Shown in pieces: positions 51,302-61,243 of a stretch of 64,000 nt of DNA. Below the pieces are notes generated by a model. The model did not search any database and was not told where the DNA came from. It was given only the letters and a program-made list of their open reading frames with translations. This DNA comes from Cyanobacterium sp. uoEpiScrs1 (GTDB taxonomy: Bacteria; Cyanobacteriota; Cyanobacteriia; Cyanobacteriales; Microcystaceae): contig NZ_OX373462.1 of assembly GCF_947331815.1 (NCBI RefSeq), positions 62,001 through 126,000 on the forward strand. The letters run 5' to 3'. Positions within the stretch are counted from its first letter, which is position 1. Each line of letters opens with the position of its first letter. A program made the position numbers and the translations under genes.

Positions 51302-52237
51302 GTGAAGATTCCCAGTAATATCATTACCCTGATTGTTGGTGTCGTAATCACTCTCATTAGCCTATGGTTTGGTCAAAATCACGGGCTTATGCCAGTGGCT
51401 GCTTCTTACGATGCCACACAAGTGGACGGCATTTTTAACTTTATGGCGAGCATTGCCATGGGCCTTTTTTTACTAGTAGAAGGGACCCTTGTGTTTTGTT
51501 TAATCAAATTTCGCCGTCGTCCCAACGATCAAACTGACGGACCACCTATCGAAGGAAATGTCCCTTTGGAAATTTTTTGGACAGCTATTCCTACCGTTAT
51601 CGTTTTTATCCTTGCTCTCTATAGTTTTGAGGTCTATAGCAACATGGGGGGACTTGATCCCATAATTTCTAGTGATACCCCACCTCAACAAATTGCGATG
51701 GATAGTAATCACAAGCAAGTTGCCTTAGGAATCGGGACCTCTGCTAATGAAAGCGGAGAAATTGCTCCTCTCATGGTAAAAGTTCAAGGAATGCAATATG
51801 CTTGGGTCTTTACCTATCCTGAGACGGGAATTATTTCAGGAGAACTTCATGTCCCTAAAAATCGTCCTGTTCAATTGACTATTGCTGCAACTGATGTTCT
51901 CCACGCCTTTTGGGTTCCTCAATTACGTCTCAAACAGGATGCGATTCCTGGAAGAAATGCAGTTCTAGCATTTACTGCAAATAGAGAAGGGGACTATCCC
52001 ATTGTCTGCGCCGAATTGTGTGGAGCTTTCCATGGTGGGATGAAATCCGTTCTTCACGTTGAAGACGAAGAAACTTATGCTCAATGGGAAGAAACAAATA
52101 AACCTATCCAAAAAGCAAGCTTGGATGAAACAGTAGCAGTCAATCCAGAAAATATCTCTCGAGAAAAGTTTCTTCGCCCTTATGCCCACAAAATGGGTAT
52201 TAACAAGGAAACCCTAGCTCGGGTGCATCATCCCTAA
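51302..52237 (+). CDS. ctaC: Cytochrome c oxidase subunit II
   Basis: Subunit II of the aa3-type terminal oxidase, which takes electrons from a soluble c-type carrier. It has two N-terminal membrane helices (about 9-22 and 48-70, with a third hydrophobic stretch at 92-107). The cupredoxin domain has a complete CuA site: H201, C236, E238, C240, H244 and M247. The start is GTG at 51302, with no upstream in-frame ATG. It is the first gene of ctaC-ctaD-ctaE, with a 125-bp gap to ctaD. 311 residues. Confidence 0.96.
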   Translation: MKIPSNIITLIVGVVITLISLWFGQNHGLMPVAASYDATQVDGIFNFMASIAMGLFLLVEGTLVFCLIKFRRRPNDQTDGPPIEGNVPLEIFWTAIPTVIVFILALYSFEVYSNMGGLDPIISSDTPPQQIAMDSNHKQVALGIGTSANESGEIAPLMVKVQGMQYAWVFTYPETGIISGELHVPKNRPVQLTIAATDVLHAFWVPQLRLKQDAIPGRNAVLAFTANREGDYPIVCAELCGAFHGGMKSVLHVEDEETYAQWEETNKPIQKASLDETVAVNPENISREKFLRPYAHKMGINKETLARVHHP

Positions 52238-52362
52238 AGGACTAGGCAAAAGACAAGGGGGAAAAAGTTGGATACAACAATTTATTGACCTTAGTGTATA
52301 TTGCCATATACCTTACAACTTAATTGTTCTCTAAGTCATTGTAAAGTATCATTCAATTTCCT

Positions 52363-54030
52363 ATGACAACAGTAGTCGAATCAAACCATACGGTACATAA
52401 AGAAAGGAAGTGGACGGACTATTTCACCTTTAGCACCGATCATAAGGTGATTGGGATCCAATATCTCGTTACTTCTTTCATTTTCTACTTTGTTGGTGGG
52501 GCTTTTGCAGAAGTAATTCGTACGGAATTAGCCACCGCCAACCCCGATTTAATTACCCCGGCTGTATATAACCAAGTTATGACCATCCACGGAACAATTA
52601 TGATTTTCTTGTGGATTGTTCCAGCGGGGGCTGCTTTTGCCAATTATCTAATTCCTCTAATGATAGGGGCTGAAGATATGGCTTTTCCTACTCTTAATGC
52701 AGTAGCGTTTTGGTTAACCCCTCCAGGGGGTATCCTACTACTAGCCAGCTTTTTTGTTCCTGATGGGGCTGCCCAGTCTGGTTGGACTTCCTATCCTCCC
52801 CTGAGTTTAGTTAGCGGGTTGTGGGGACAAGAAATTTGGATTTTGAGTGTTTTATTGGTGGGAACCTCCTCAATTTTGGGAGCAATCAATTTTGTTACTA
52901 CCATCTTTAAAATGCGGATTCCGAATATGGGTCTCCACAGTATGCCTCTGTTTTGTTGGTCAATGTTGGCGACTTCTGCATTAATTCTGCTTTCTACCCC
53001 TGTTTTGGCTGCAGCATTAGTACTTCTCTCTTTCGATCTCATTGCCGGCACTGCATTCTTTAATCCTACAGGGGGAGGAGATCCAATCGTTTACCAGCAC
53101 ATGTTCTGGTTCTACTCCCATCCAGCTGTATATATCATGATTCTACCCTTCTTTGGGGTCATTTCTGAAGTATTACCTGTCCATTCACGTAAACCGATTT
53201 TTGGCTATAGAGCGATCGCTTATTCTAGTTTAGCTATTAGCTTTCTGGGATTAATTGTTTGGGCACATCATATGTTCACTAGTGGAACGCCAGGTTGGTT
53301 ACGGATCTTCTTTATGGCGGCTACTATGCTGATCGCTGTTCCTACGGGGATTAAGATCTTTAGTTGGTGTGCAACCCTTTGGGGAGGAAAACTTAACCTT
53401 AATACTGCCATGTTATTTGGTGTTGGGTTTATCGCAACCTTCGTCATGGGTGGCTTAACGGGAGTTATGTTATCTTCCGTTCCTTTCGATATTCACGTCC
53501 ATGATACCTATTTTGTGGTAGGACATTTTCACTATGTCCTCTTTGGTGGAGCAGCTATGGGACTGTTTGCCGGATTTTATCATTGGTTCCCTAAAATGAC
53601 GGGACGGATGATTAATGAACCTCTCGGTAAATTACACTTTATCCTCTTGTTCATCGGTTTAAATATTACATTTTTACCTATGCACAAACTTGGTTTAATG
53701 GGGATGAATCGTCGTATTGCCCTTTACGATGTGCAGTTTGAACCCATCAATTTAATTTGCACTGTTGGGGCTTATATTCTAGCTGTTTCTAGTCTTCCCT
53801 TTCTTATCAATATTCTTTGGAGTTTGAACAAAGGTGACAAAGCTGCTCGGAACCCCTGGCGTGCTTATACCCTAGAATGGCAGACTGCTTCTCCTCCCAT
53901 CATTGAAAACTTTGAAGAAACACCCGTATTATGGGCAGGTCCCTACGACTACGGTACAGATTCAGAAGTTTTCAATGGGGGGGAAACTATCGACGATATG
54001 TTAAAGGAAGTCGGTTCTCAATCGAGATAA
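52363..54030 (+). CDS. ctaD: Cytochrome c oxidase subunit I
   Basis: The catalytic, proton-pumping subunit with 12 membrane helices. It keeps the heme/CuB ligands: the early histidine in TIHGTIMIF, the cross-linked His-Tyr pair in YSHPAVY, the HH pair in AHHMFTSG, and the two histidines in VVGHFHYVL. 555 residues is full length. With ctaC and ctaE it forms an intact oxidase. In a nitrogen-fixing symbiont it would supply ATP and lower O2 (inference). A HIP1 site lies inside the gene at 53212. Confidence 0.97.
   Translation: MTTVVESNHTVHKERKWTDYFTFSTDHKVIGIQYLVTSFIFYFVGGAFAEVIRTELATANPDLITPAVYNQVMTIHGTIMIFLWIVPAGAAFANYLIPLMIGAEDMAFPTLNAVAFWLTPPGGILLLASFFVPDGAAQSGWTSYPPLSLVSGLWGQEIWILSVLLVGTSSILGAINFVTTIFKMRIPNMGLHSMPLFCWSMLATSALILLSTPVLAAALVLLSFDLIAGTAFFNPTGGGDPIVYQHMFWFYSHPAVYIMILPFFGVISEVLPVHSRKPIFGYRAIAYSSLAISFLGLIVWAHHMFTSGTPGWLRIFFMAATMLIAVPTGIKIFSWCATLWGGKLNLNTAMLFGVGFIATFVMGGLTGVMLSSVPFDIHVHDTYFVVGHFHYVLFGGAAMGLFAGFYHWFPKMTGRMINEPLGKLHFILLFIGLNITFLPMHKLGLMGMNRRIALYDVQFEPINLICTVGAYILAVSSLPFLINILWSLNKGDKAARNPWRAYTLEWQTASPPIIENFEETPVLWAGPYDYGTDSEVFNGGETIDDMLKEVGSQSR
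53212..53219. repeat. HIP1 octamer
   Basis: GCGATCGC inside ctaD. Only two copies were noticed in 64 kb. Confidence 0.9.
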
Positions 54031-54142
54031 TGCTCATGAACAAAAGCGATCACGGTTAATCTGTATAATGCGTGATCGCTATTCTTTTCGTTCTTTTTCT
54101 CTTAGATTTACTCTGTCACTATTACTCGATCAAACAATAGTT

Positions 54143-54739
54143 ATGCAAGGATCAGCAATTGAACAGTCACAAGGAACTGTAAGTCATCATAGTGGTCATC
54201 CGGACCATCGCTTTTTTGGGATTGCCCTTTTTCTAATAGCAGAAAGTTCTATATTTTTAGGACTATTTGCTGGCTTTATTGTTTATCGCACGATAATTCC
54301 TGTTTGGCCTCCCGAAGGAACACCGGAATTAGAATTATTATTGCCTGGGATTAATACGATAATTCTAGTTGCTAGTAGTTTTGTGATGCATAAAGGTCAG
54401 ACTGCTATTAAGAAAAATAACATTTCTGGGTTAAAATTCTGGTTTGGTATGACAGCTGTTATGGGGCTTGTTTTCCTTATCGGTCAGATGTATGAGTACT
54501 TCCATCTAGAGATGGGTTTAACCACTAATTTGTTTGCCAGTTGTTTCTATGCCTTAACAGGATTTCACGGACTTCATGTTACTTTTGGTCTGTTATTAAT
54601 ACTAGCAGTGTTATGGCGTGCACAAGAAGAAGGGCATTATTCTAGTGAGTCTCATTTTGGGGTTGAAGCAGCCGAAATTTACTGGCACTTTGTGGATGTA
54701 ATTTGGATTATCCTTTTTATCCTGGTTTATCTTCTATAA
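54143..54739 (+). CDS. ctaE: Cytochrome c oxidase subunit III
   Basis: About 198 residues and five membrane helices. ALFLIAESSIFLGLFAGF near the start and the GFHGLHVTFGLLL and YWHFVDVIWIILF segments near the end are typical of subunit III. The open frame extends to 54068, but those 25 residues (RSFSLRFTLSLLL) do not look like the family and overlap a probable leader, so ATG 54143 is chosen. It is the last gene of the operon, ending in an intrinsic terminator at 54771-54808. Confidence 0.93.
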   Translation: MQGSAIEQSQGTVSHHSGHPDHRFFGIALFLIAESSIFLGLFAGFIVYRTIIPVWPPEGTPELELLLPGINTIILVASSFVMHKGQTAIKKNNISGLKFWFGMTAVMGLVFLIGQMYEYFHLEMGLTTNLFASCFYALTGFHGLHVTFGLLLILAVLWRAQEEGHYSSESHFGVEAAEIYWHFVDVIWIILFILVYLL

Positions 54740-54770
54740 AGTTCAGGAAAATCTTAAATTTATTTAAATT

Positions 54771-54808
54771 AACTGGGTTTTGGGAATTTCTTAATGACCC
54801 AGTTTTTT
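54771..54808 (+). terminator. Intrinsic terminator of the ctaCDE operon
   Basis: Stem AACTGGGT (54771-54778) pairs with ACCCAGTT (54797-54804) and continues into a run of T to 54808, 31 nt past the ctaE stop. It is one of the clearest classical terminators here. Confidence 0.8.
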
Positions 54809-55258
54809 AGTTACATCTAAATGACCATGATTTATCTATGCTATTGGAACAAGGTATTTTACTTAATAAATTAGTAGGTTGAACATTATTTGTTAAATAT
54901 TATTTAATTTATTCAAAACCAATAAAAATACTAAGATTTTTAGATTTTTGTGCACACGAACTAGGATCAAGTAAAGTTTTCTAGAATATTAGAAGCGACT
55001 ATTTTCTGTTAGTTCTTAATAGTTTAATTTGTTATCTTAATTATTATATGTTATGTACTAAGGCTTGTTTTCTCCTTGATATTACTCCAATATAATATTG
55101 GCTTTTCTTTTTGTAAATAAACCGTATTTAGTAATTAAATTTGAATTCAGAATTATTGATCCAGTATACTACGAAAGTTTTCAGAGCAATAAAAGTCAAA
55201 GACATAAATTACGTTCAATTATTATTTTCTTAAAATTTTGGACCAATCGCCTAAAATT
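54809..55258. other. Gene-free region between ctaE and get3d
   Basis: Convergent 3' ends. No supported gene. A weak + strand ORF starting at 55098 overlaps get3d and is not accepted. Confidence 0.5.
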
Positions 55259-56443
55259 TTATTTTTCCTGGAGAAGAAAACAAATTCTTAGGTAATCGTT
55301 TTCTATTTTTGCACTTGAAGCCTTTAAAGTTGCTAAAGCTTGAGGGAGAATTAGATTCCGACGATGATTGCCAATTCGAATATTTAACTCATCTCCTGTC
55401 TTATTAAGTTGAATTTGTTCTTTACGTATTCCTGGTAAGTACAACTCCAAAATATAGCCTTCAGCATTTTGAACTACTTTAAGAATATTTTCTTTATAGT
55501 AAACCTGAGTAGGATCTTCGTTATCATATAGAGTTGATTTTAACCTTTCCAAAGCTTTTAATCCACACATTTCTTCAGAATAAAGGGGAACTTCCTTCAC
55601 AGGTAAAGGGTGAAAATTATCGTAAATTTCTTTTCTGTAGATTTGTTGATTTTCTTTCCATCTTTGAAAAAAATCATCCGTAACTGTATCAGGAATTATG
55701 CGATTAGCTACAACTAAATCTGTGGACACATTATATAAACTTAGATAAGCATGCGCGCGCAATGATTCTTTAATCACCATTTTTTCAGGATTAGTGACTA
55801 AGCGGACTGTAGTTTTATTATTATCTGTTAAGACTTTTTCTAATGCTTCAATCTGCTCATAAAATTCGTAGGGGGCTTCCATTACTTCTTTATCAGGTAA
55901 AGAAAATCCTGCAATAGGCTTAAATAAGGGTTCTACTAACGGTCTTAATGCAATAGACATTCCTTGTAAAGGCTTATAAAAGCGTCTCATATACCATCCT
56001 CCTACTTCAGGTATACTTAACAACCTTAAGGCTGTTCCTGTAGGAGCTGAATCAATAATCAAAACATCATAGTCTCCTTCATCATAGTGACGTTTCATAC
56101 GTACTAAGCCAAAAATCTCGTCCATTCCAGGTAAAATTGCTAATTCTTCAGCCTGAATACCATCGAGTCCTCTCGCTTGTAATACTTTGGTGATGTAACG
56201 TTTAACTGCTCCCCAGTTATTTTCTAACTCCATAAGCGCATCCAATTCAGCCCCCCAGAGATTAGAACAAATTTTACGGGGATTGTGTTCCAACTCTAAA
56301 TTAAAACTATCGGCAAGGGAATGGGCAGGGTCGGTACTTAAAACTAGGGTTTTATAGTCTAATTCTGCACACCGCAGCCCTGTAGCCGCTGCAACGGAGG
56401 TTTTTCCAACTCCTCCTTTACCAGTCATAAGGATTATACGCAT
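55259..56443 (-). CDS. ArsA/Get3-family ATPase with C-terminal crystallin-like domain (Get3d type)
   Basis: 394 residues. The N-terminal deviant Walker [10 protein letters not shown] (8-16) and the switch [10 protein letters not shown] (about 38-47) mark the Get3/ArsA family. The C-terminal ~65 residues ([18 protein letters not shown] ... LNIRIGN) resemble an alpha-crystallin/Hsp20 fold. That fusion defines the Get3d group of cyanobacteria and plastids. No zinc-binding CxxC as in eukaryotic Get3 is seen. The client proteins are unknown. It is a single gene, divergent from the small winged-helix gene. Confidence 0.85.
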   Translation of the reverse strand: MRIILMTGKGGVGKTSVAAATGLRCAELDYKTLVLSTDPAHSLADSFNLELEHNPRKICSNLWGAELDALMELENNWGAVKRYITKVLQARGLDGIQAEELAILPGMDEIFGLVRMKRHYDEGDYDVLIIDSAPTGTALRLLSIPEVGGWYMRRFYKPLQGMSIALRPLVEPLFKPIAGFSLPDKEVMEAPYEFYEQIEALEKVLTDNNKTTVRLVTNPEKMVIKESLRAHAYLSLYNVSTDLVVANRIIPDTVTDDFFQRWKENQQIYRKEIYDNFHPLPVKEVPLYSEEMCGLKALERLKSTLYDNEDPTQVYYKENILKVVQNAEGYILELYLPGIRKEQIQLNKTGDELNIRIGNHRRNLILPQALATLKASSAKIENDYLRICFLLQEK

Positions 56444-56887
56444 TGTTTTCCAATAGAGTTTGCATTACTTAACTTATCTTTATTATGAGGGATTTAGAGA
56501 AAAATATTGATTAATTGCATCTTAATTAGAAAGGATTTCAATAGTCGATATGGGTATCTTCCATAAAGAGTGCAGTCCCCATGTAAATTTTCTTAGAAAT
56601 AGTAAATTTTATGTAAGTTGGTATTTATTTATTTAAGTGTACGGTATCTAAGATCCTAAAAACTATCAAAAATATCTTTATTTCTAGATAAAAAACAACA
56701 TAAAATAAGCAAATTTACTGATAGTAATTATTGATAATAGTCATAATAAATTTTATTATGACTATTCAACTTTTGTGCAAAATTAGATTTAAAAGACATC
56801 GTCGACTCTAATACCTGGGAACTATATTAAAATCAACAATGTCTTTTCTCTAAAAATAGAAACCCTATTGATTGAGTAAACTAAGCC
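56444..56887. other. 444-bp intergenic region between divergent genes
   Basis: It contains the promoters of get3d (left) and the winged-helix gene (right). AT-rich with no structure recognised. Confidence 0.45.
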
Positions 56888-57136
56888 TTGCCATTTACTA
56901 TTATTCATCCTACTCCCGGACCAACAACAACCCAAAAAATCCGAGAACTAATTTTTACCCATCCTCAAGGGATTACGGTAAAAAAGTTAAGTAATCTCCT
57001 AAATCGTCCTGTATCAATGATACAGTGCTGTCTCAAGTCTCTCTTAGCTGTAAAAGTTATTGAAGCCAAGCGACCTTCTGATACCCAAAAGTGGGTTTAT
57101 TATCCTGCTTCTGTTCCACCCCTCAAATCTAATTGA
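56888..57136 (+). CDS. Small winged-helix-like protein
   Basis: 82 residues. Residues ~15-70 fit a compact helix-turn-helix/wing: TQKIRELIFTHPQGITVKKL, then NRPVSMIQCCLKSLLAVKVI, then KWVYYP as the wing. The start is TTG 56888; no in-frame ATG gives a complete domain. It is a plausible DNA-binding protein of unknown target. Composition differs from the junk around it, so I take it as real. Confidence 0.65.
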   Translation: MPFTIIHPTPGPTTTQKIRELIFTHPQGITVKKLSNLLNRPVSMIQCCLKSLLAVKVIEAKRPSDTQKWVYYPASVPPLKSN

Positions 57137-57634
57137 AGTTAACTATAAATTTATCCTCTCGTTTGACTAAGGGGAATCATTTTTTAATAGCTTTAAATTT
57201 TAATAGCTTTAAATGAATACAATGATTTTTGTAGTCATCTGCATCCATGTTATTTTATTATCAAGGAATGAGTATACTTCTTTTGGGTAGTCTGAAAATC
57301 TAAATTTAACCTTTTCTAGCTCTGATATTGACTGTAGGAACAGTGATTAATTTATAATTATTTTCTATAAGAACTCCTTATTACAGAAAAATTGAGTATA
57401 TTTTCTAGATTTTTGCAAAAAATCGATGCTTTTAGAGAGTAGAGATAGATAATTCCTTACCCATTTTGAGCACAATATTTAAAGACTGTTTTCACAGCCA
57501 AATTTAAATTCTTACTGTACTATATGTTTGTGTAATATAAACTCAGATTTACTAGCAATATCATGCTTAGTGCACTTTAGTTAATATTATATGTGCAAAC
57601 CACTTTTGTTGAGCAACTAGTCCGATATTAAGGC
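57137..57634. other. Gene-free region between the winged-helix gene and ilvD
   Basis: Convergent 3' ends. AT-rich DNA with stops in all frames and nothing recognised apart from the ilvD terminator that follows. Confidence 0.45.
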
Positions 57635-57662
57635 AAAAAACTCAAGGGGCAGACAATGCCCC
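57635..57662 (-). terminator. Intrinsic terminator of ilvD
   Basis: Read on the minus strand, GGGGCA (complement of 57657-57662) and TGCCCC (complement of 57646-57651) form a 6-bp GC stem followed by TTGAGTTTTTT. It begins right after the ilvD stop. Confidence 0.75.
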
Positions 57663-57667
57663 ATAAT

Positions 57668-59353
57668 TTAGAACAAATCTAAATCTGTGACCGCTCCCAA
57701 ACTACTTGAAGAAACTAACTTAGCATATTTACCTAAAACTCCTCGTTGATAATTTGATTGTGGCGCGGTCCAGCTCTGAAGACGTTGGGCTAATTCCTCT
57801 TTGGAAACATTTAACTCTAATAATCTTTCTTTTGCATCAATTGTGATAATATCCCCCTCTTCTACTAAGGCAATAGTTCCTCCAACAAAAGCTTCTGGGG
57901 CCACATGACCAACTACTAACCCATAAGTCCCCCCAGAGAAACGACCATCTGTAATTAAACCTACCGAATCTCCTAACCCCGCCCCAATAATAGCTGAGGT
58001 TGGGGCTAACATCTCCCGCATTCCAGGGCCTCCTTTAGGACCTTCATAACGAACGACAATGATATCCCCTGCTTTAATTTTTCCTGTTAAAATTGCATCT
58101 AAACAGCTTTCTTCCGATTCAAAAACTTTTGCCGGCCCAGTAATTTTTGGATTCTTAACTCCACTAATTTTAGCAACGGCCCCTTCCGGAGCTAAATTAC
58201 CCTTGAGAATTGCTAAATGACCTTCTGCATAAACGGGTTCATTCCAAGGGCGAATTACATCTTGATATATTGACGGTTTATCAGGAATATCTTGTAATAC
58301 TTCGGCAGTAGTTTGTCCCGAAATTGTCAAAGCATCTCCATGTAAGAATCCGTTAACTAATAACATCTTCATCACTTGAGGAATTCCCCCAGCTTGATGT
58401 AAATTTGTAGTAACGTAGCGTCCCGATGGTTTTAAATCACATAATACGGGAACTCTTTTTCGAATGACTTCAAAGTCATCTAGAGTTAATTCAACTCCAA
58501 TTGTATTAGCTATTGCTAATAAGTGTAATACCGCATTAGTAGATCCCCCTACTGCCATAATCACAGCAATAGCATTTTCAAAGGCTTTACGGGTTAAAAT
58601 ATGACTTGGCAGAATTTGATGGCGAATAGCATTCACTAAAAAAAAAGCAGATTTTTCCGTATTGTCGGCTTTCTCGGCGTCTTCAGCGGCCATTGTTGAA
58701 GAATAAGGCAAACTCATTCCCATTGCTTCAAATGCTGATGACATAGTATTGGCCGTAAACATTCCCCCACACGAACCTGCCCCAGGACAGGCATTACGTT
58801 CAATAGCTAATAATTCGTTATTATCTATTTTACCGGCACTGTATTCTCCTACTGCTTCAAAAGCACTAACAATGGTTAAATCTTGTCCCTTATAGTGACC
58901 AGGTTTTATCGTTCCTCCATAAACAAAGATCCCTGGAATATTTATCCGGGCAATAGCAATCATTGCCCCAGGCATATTTTTATCACAACCGCCAATAGCC
59001 AAGATTCCGTCCATACTTTGAGCATTACAAGCAGTTTCGATGGAATCAGCAATTACTTCCCGTGAAACGAGAGAATACTTCATCCCTTCAGTTCCCATAG
59101 ATATACCATCACTAACGGTAATTGTCCCAAAGATTTGAGGCATTGCCCCGGCTGTTCTTAGCCCAGCTTCGGCTCGTTTCGCTAAATCATTAATGCCAAT
59201 ATTGCAGGGAGTGATAGTACTATACCCGTTGGCTAACCCTACGATAGGCTTAGTGAAGTCATTATCTGTAAACCCTACTGCTCTTAACATAGCTCGGTTT
59301 GGGGTTCGTTGGCTTCCTTGAGTAATGGTACGGCTTCTGAGATTATCCGACAT
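57668..59353 (-). CDS. ilvD: Dihydroxy-acid dehydratase
   Basis: An iron-sulfur dehydratase in valine, isoleucine and leucine synthesis. Cluster cysteines are in [11 protein letters not shown] and [18 protein letters not shown], and the C-terminal [14 protein letters not shown] is intact. 561 residues is the usual length for the 2Fe-2S-type cyanobacterial enzyme. It is a single gene with its own terminator. Branched-chain amino acid synthesis appears retained. Confidence 0.97.
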   Translation of the reverse strand: MSDNLRSRTITQGSQRTPNRAMLRAVGFTDNDFTKPIVGLANGYSTITPCNIGINDLAKRAEAGLRTAGAMPQIFGTITVSDGISMGTEGMKYSLVSREVIADSIETACNAQSMDGILAIGGCDKNMPGAMIAIARINIPGIFVYGGTIKPGHYKGQDLTIVSAFEAVGEYSAGKIDNNELLAIERNACPGAGSCGGMFTANTMSSAFEAMGMSLPYSSTMAAEDAEKADNTEKSAFFLVNAIRHQILPSHILTRKAFENAIAVIMAVGGSTNAVLHLLAIANTIGVELTLDDFEVIRKRVPVLCDLKPSGRYVTTNLHQAGGIPQVMKMLLVNGFLHGDALTISGQTTAEVLQDIPDKPSIYQDVIRPWNEPVYAEGHLAILKGNLAPEGAVAKISGVKNPKITGPAKVFESEESCLDAILTGKIKAGDIIVVRYEGPKGGPGMREMLAPTSAIIGAGLGDSVGLITDGRFSGGTYGLVVGHVAPEAFVGGTIALVEEGDIITIDAKERLLELNVSKEELAQRLQSWTAPQSNYQRGVLGKYAKLVSSSSLGAVTDLDLF

Positions 59354-60218
59354 TTATAAGGTTCTCCTTGTAGCAATAGCACTTCTTCTATTCTTTATAG
59401 TTATACAAGCTTTTTACGGATGCACCTAAAATTGTCTATATTAAATGTGATTTTGATAGGAGTTAACAATATAGTTGCTATTCTTAATGCATAAGTCACA
59501 ACTCTACAATAGACTATATAGAATATATATAAAACATTGATAATCAGTATTACAGTTTTTATCAAAAAGCAATAAGGATGAGAGAAGTTTAATTTTTAAG
59601 TCCAAAGGAAGAAGATGATTTTTAAGTAATTCTGAATATATTAATTTAGAAAAAAAATTATAAACGCTTATATTTCTCTAGTATTTAATTTAGGACTTGT
59701 TTTAACCTTGATTGTGAATCATTGCAATCAAAAAATACTGACGGAATAAACTCATATAACTTTGTTCTATTAACTATTACTTTATATTCCTAATCTTTAC
59801 AATTAAACTTTGTGTTAACTCAAAAGTTTTTATTAACTCGGAAGCTGTATTCTTATCATTTGTGTTGTCTGGAGTTAACTTGAGAGTTAATAATTTACTG
59901 TGTTCGTTCAGAATTGAGTTATGTTTGATATTGTAATGCTACATTACGATATCTTGGTTTAATAAAACTCAGTCTTTAAAGACTAGGTAGTTAGCACCAC
60001 GGCAAGGCTAACAGAATACTCATATTTAAAGCAAGAGTAGAATGACAGTAATATAGCTAAATAATATTTAGCTATTTATTAGGACATAAATACAACCTAA
60101 AAAAGTTATCAATATTTTTGATAGATAATTAATTTTTATTAATAAAAAGCAATAAACTGACTTAATAAAGTATCCAAAAAATATAGTAATAATTATACTT
60201 TATTTATTGTAAAATTGC
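59354..60218. other. 865-bp gene-free region with a tandem-hairpin cluster
   Basis: No ORF. Between 59927 and 60012 three stem-loops follow one another (see separate entry). The rest is AT-rich. Confidence 0.5.
59927..60012. ncRNA. Possible structured RNA: three consecutive stem-loops
   Basis: Stem 1 is GATAT/GTAATG with CATTAC/ATATC (59927-59953, one mismatch). Stem 2 is the palindrome AGTCTTTAAAGACT (59971-59984). Stem 3 is GTTAGC with GCTAAC around a GC-rich loop (59990-60012). Three stems in 86 nt stand out in AT-rich DNA, and this stretch is more G/C-rich than its flanks. No known RNA family recognised; strand unknown. Confidence 0.3.
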
Positions 60219-60980
60219 TTATTCTATACAAGAAAAAACTTCTCTAATTCCCCAAAAAATAAGATTACTATCTTGTTTTAACCTTTCCGAGAAATAATCA
60301 TTATCAACTTTTAGATAACTTATAATTCGTTGCGAATCTCCCCCTGTTATAAGTACTTTACTAGTAGAAAAATTTTTAAGCCAATCTTTAACAAATGTTT
60401 TAATTGCTGCTAGGACAGTGTAAATGATACCACTTTGAATTGCTTCAGAAGTTGTCATCCCCCAGGGGATAGGCAAATTCGTTGGCAATACTTCTTCAGA
60501 TAAAGCAGCTGTATTATTAGCTAGAGACTTAAATTGTAATCTTAATCCCGGTAAAATTGCTCCCCCAACTAAAGTATGATCGTGATCAACTCCTGTAAAA
60601 GTTAAGGCGGTTCCTGCATCAATTACAAGGCAAGGAAACCCATAAGTTTTTCCTGCACCTAAGACTGCTAAAGCACGATCCATTCCCAGACTTGGGTAAA
60701 GTTTGTGTAGAGGTATATGTGCTTGAGTAATAATTTTTATTTTCGGATAAGTTTTCCATAATTTAGTTTGAGAAAAAACTACAGAGGTGAAATAAACGGG
60801 TAAATTATCCGGTAATTTAGGAGGTAATAAATGCTTAGGTAATTTGTTAGTTGTAATAGGTCTAGATAAATGAGGAGTATCCCAGGTATTTTGTAATTCA
60901 CCTGTTTTAAAATATCCCCAATGCAGACGAGAGTTACCTACAACTAAAGCAAAATATGTAGGAGAATTTGAAATATTCAT
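60219..60980 (-). CDS. coaX: Type III pantothenate kinase
   Basis: It phosphorylates pantothenate, the first step to coenzyme A. The N-terminal phosphate-binding segment reads VVGNSRLHWGYF (cyanobacterial variant of DxGNT). The pantothenate/dimer motif appears as GMDRALAVLGA, and the central DAGTALTFTGVD and GGAILPGL motifs are intact. 253 residues is normal. It is a single gene with no operon partner. Confidence 0.92.
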   Translation of the reverse strand: MNISNSPTYFALVVGNSRLHWGYFKTGELQNTWDTPHLSRPITTNKLPKHLLPPKLPDNLPVYFTSVVFSQTKLWKTYPKIKIITQAHIPLHKLYPSLGMDRALAVLGAGKTYGFPCLVIDAGTALTFTGVDHDHTLVGGAILPGLRLQFKSLANNTAALSEEVLPTNLPIPWGMTTSEAIQSGIIYTVLAAIKTFVKDWLKNFSTSKVLITGGDSQRIISYLKVDNDYFSERLKQDSNLIFWGIREVFSCIE

Positions 60981-61190
60981 ATTATTATTAAATAGTTAAA
61001 CTATCTAACATTCTATTGTTTAGTCATTTATTATTTTACTTAAAAACCAGATTGTTAAGTAAAGTTTTATAATTTTTAAAATCAAATAATAGCTAATTAC
61101 CTTTATTTTTATTGTTAAATAATGTATTCTATCAGTATTTGAATAAAACCTCTAATATAAAAGATAAATTTATTATTTTATTAGTGCTTT

Positions 61191-61206
61191 AAGAGTAATT
61201 ACTCTT
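61191..61206. repeat. 16-bp palindrome after the SDR gene
   Basis: Perfect AAGAGTAA/TTACTCTT palindrome 38 nt past the minus-strand SDR stop. Possible weak terminator. Confidence 0.35.
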
Positions 61207-61243
61207 GGAGTTATTCATATATTCCCATAGTCATTAACTTTAA

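Noticed and set aside
55098..55295. 65-codon + strand ORF
   Set aside because: Overlaps the 3' end of get3d, has a non-ATG start and junk-like composition with no family resemblance.
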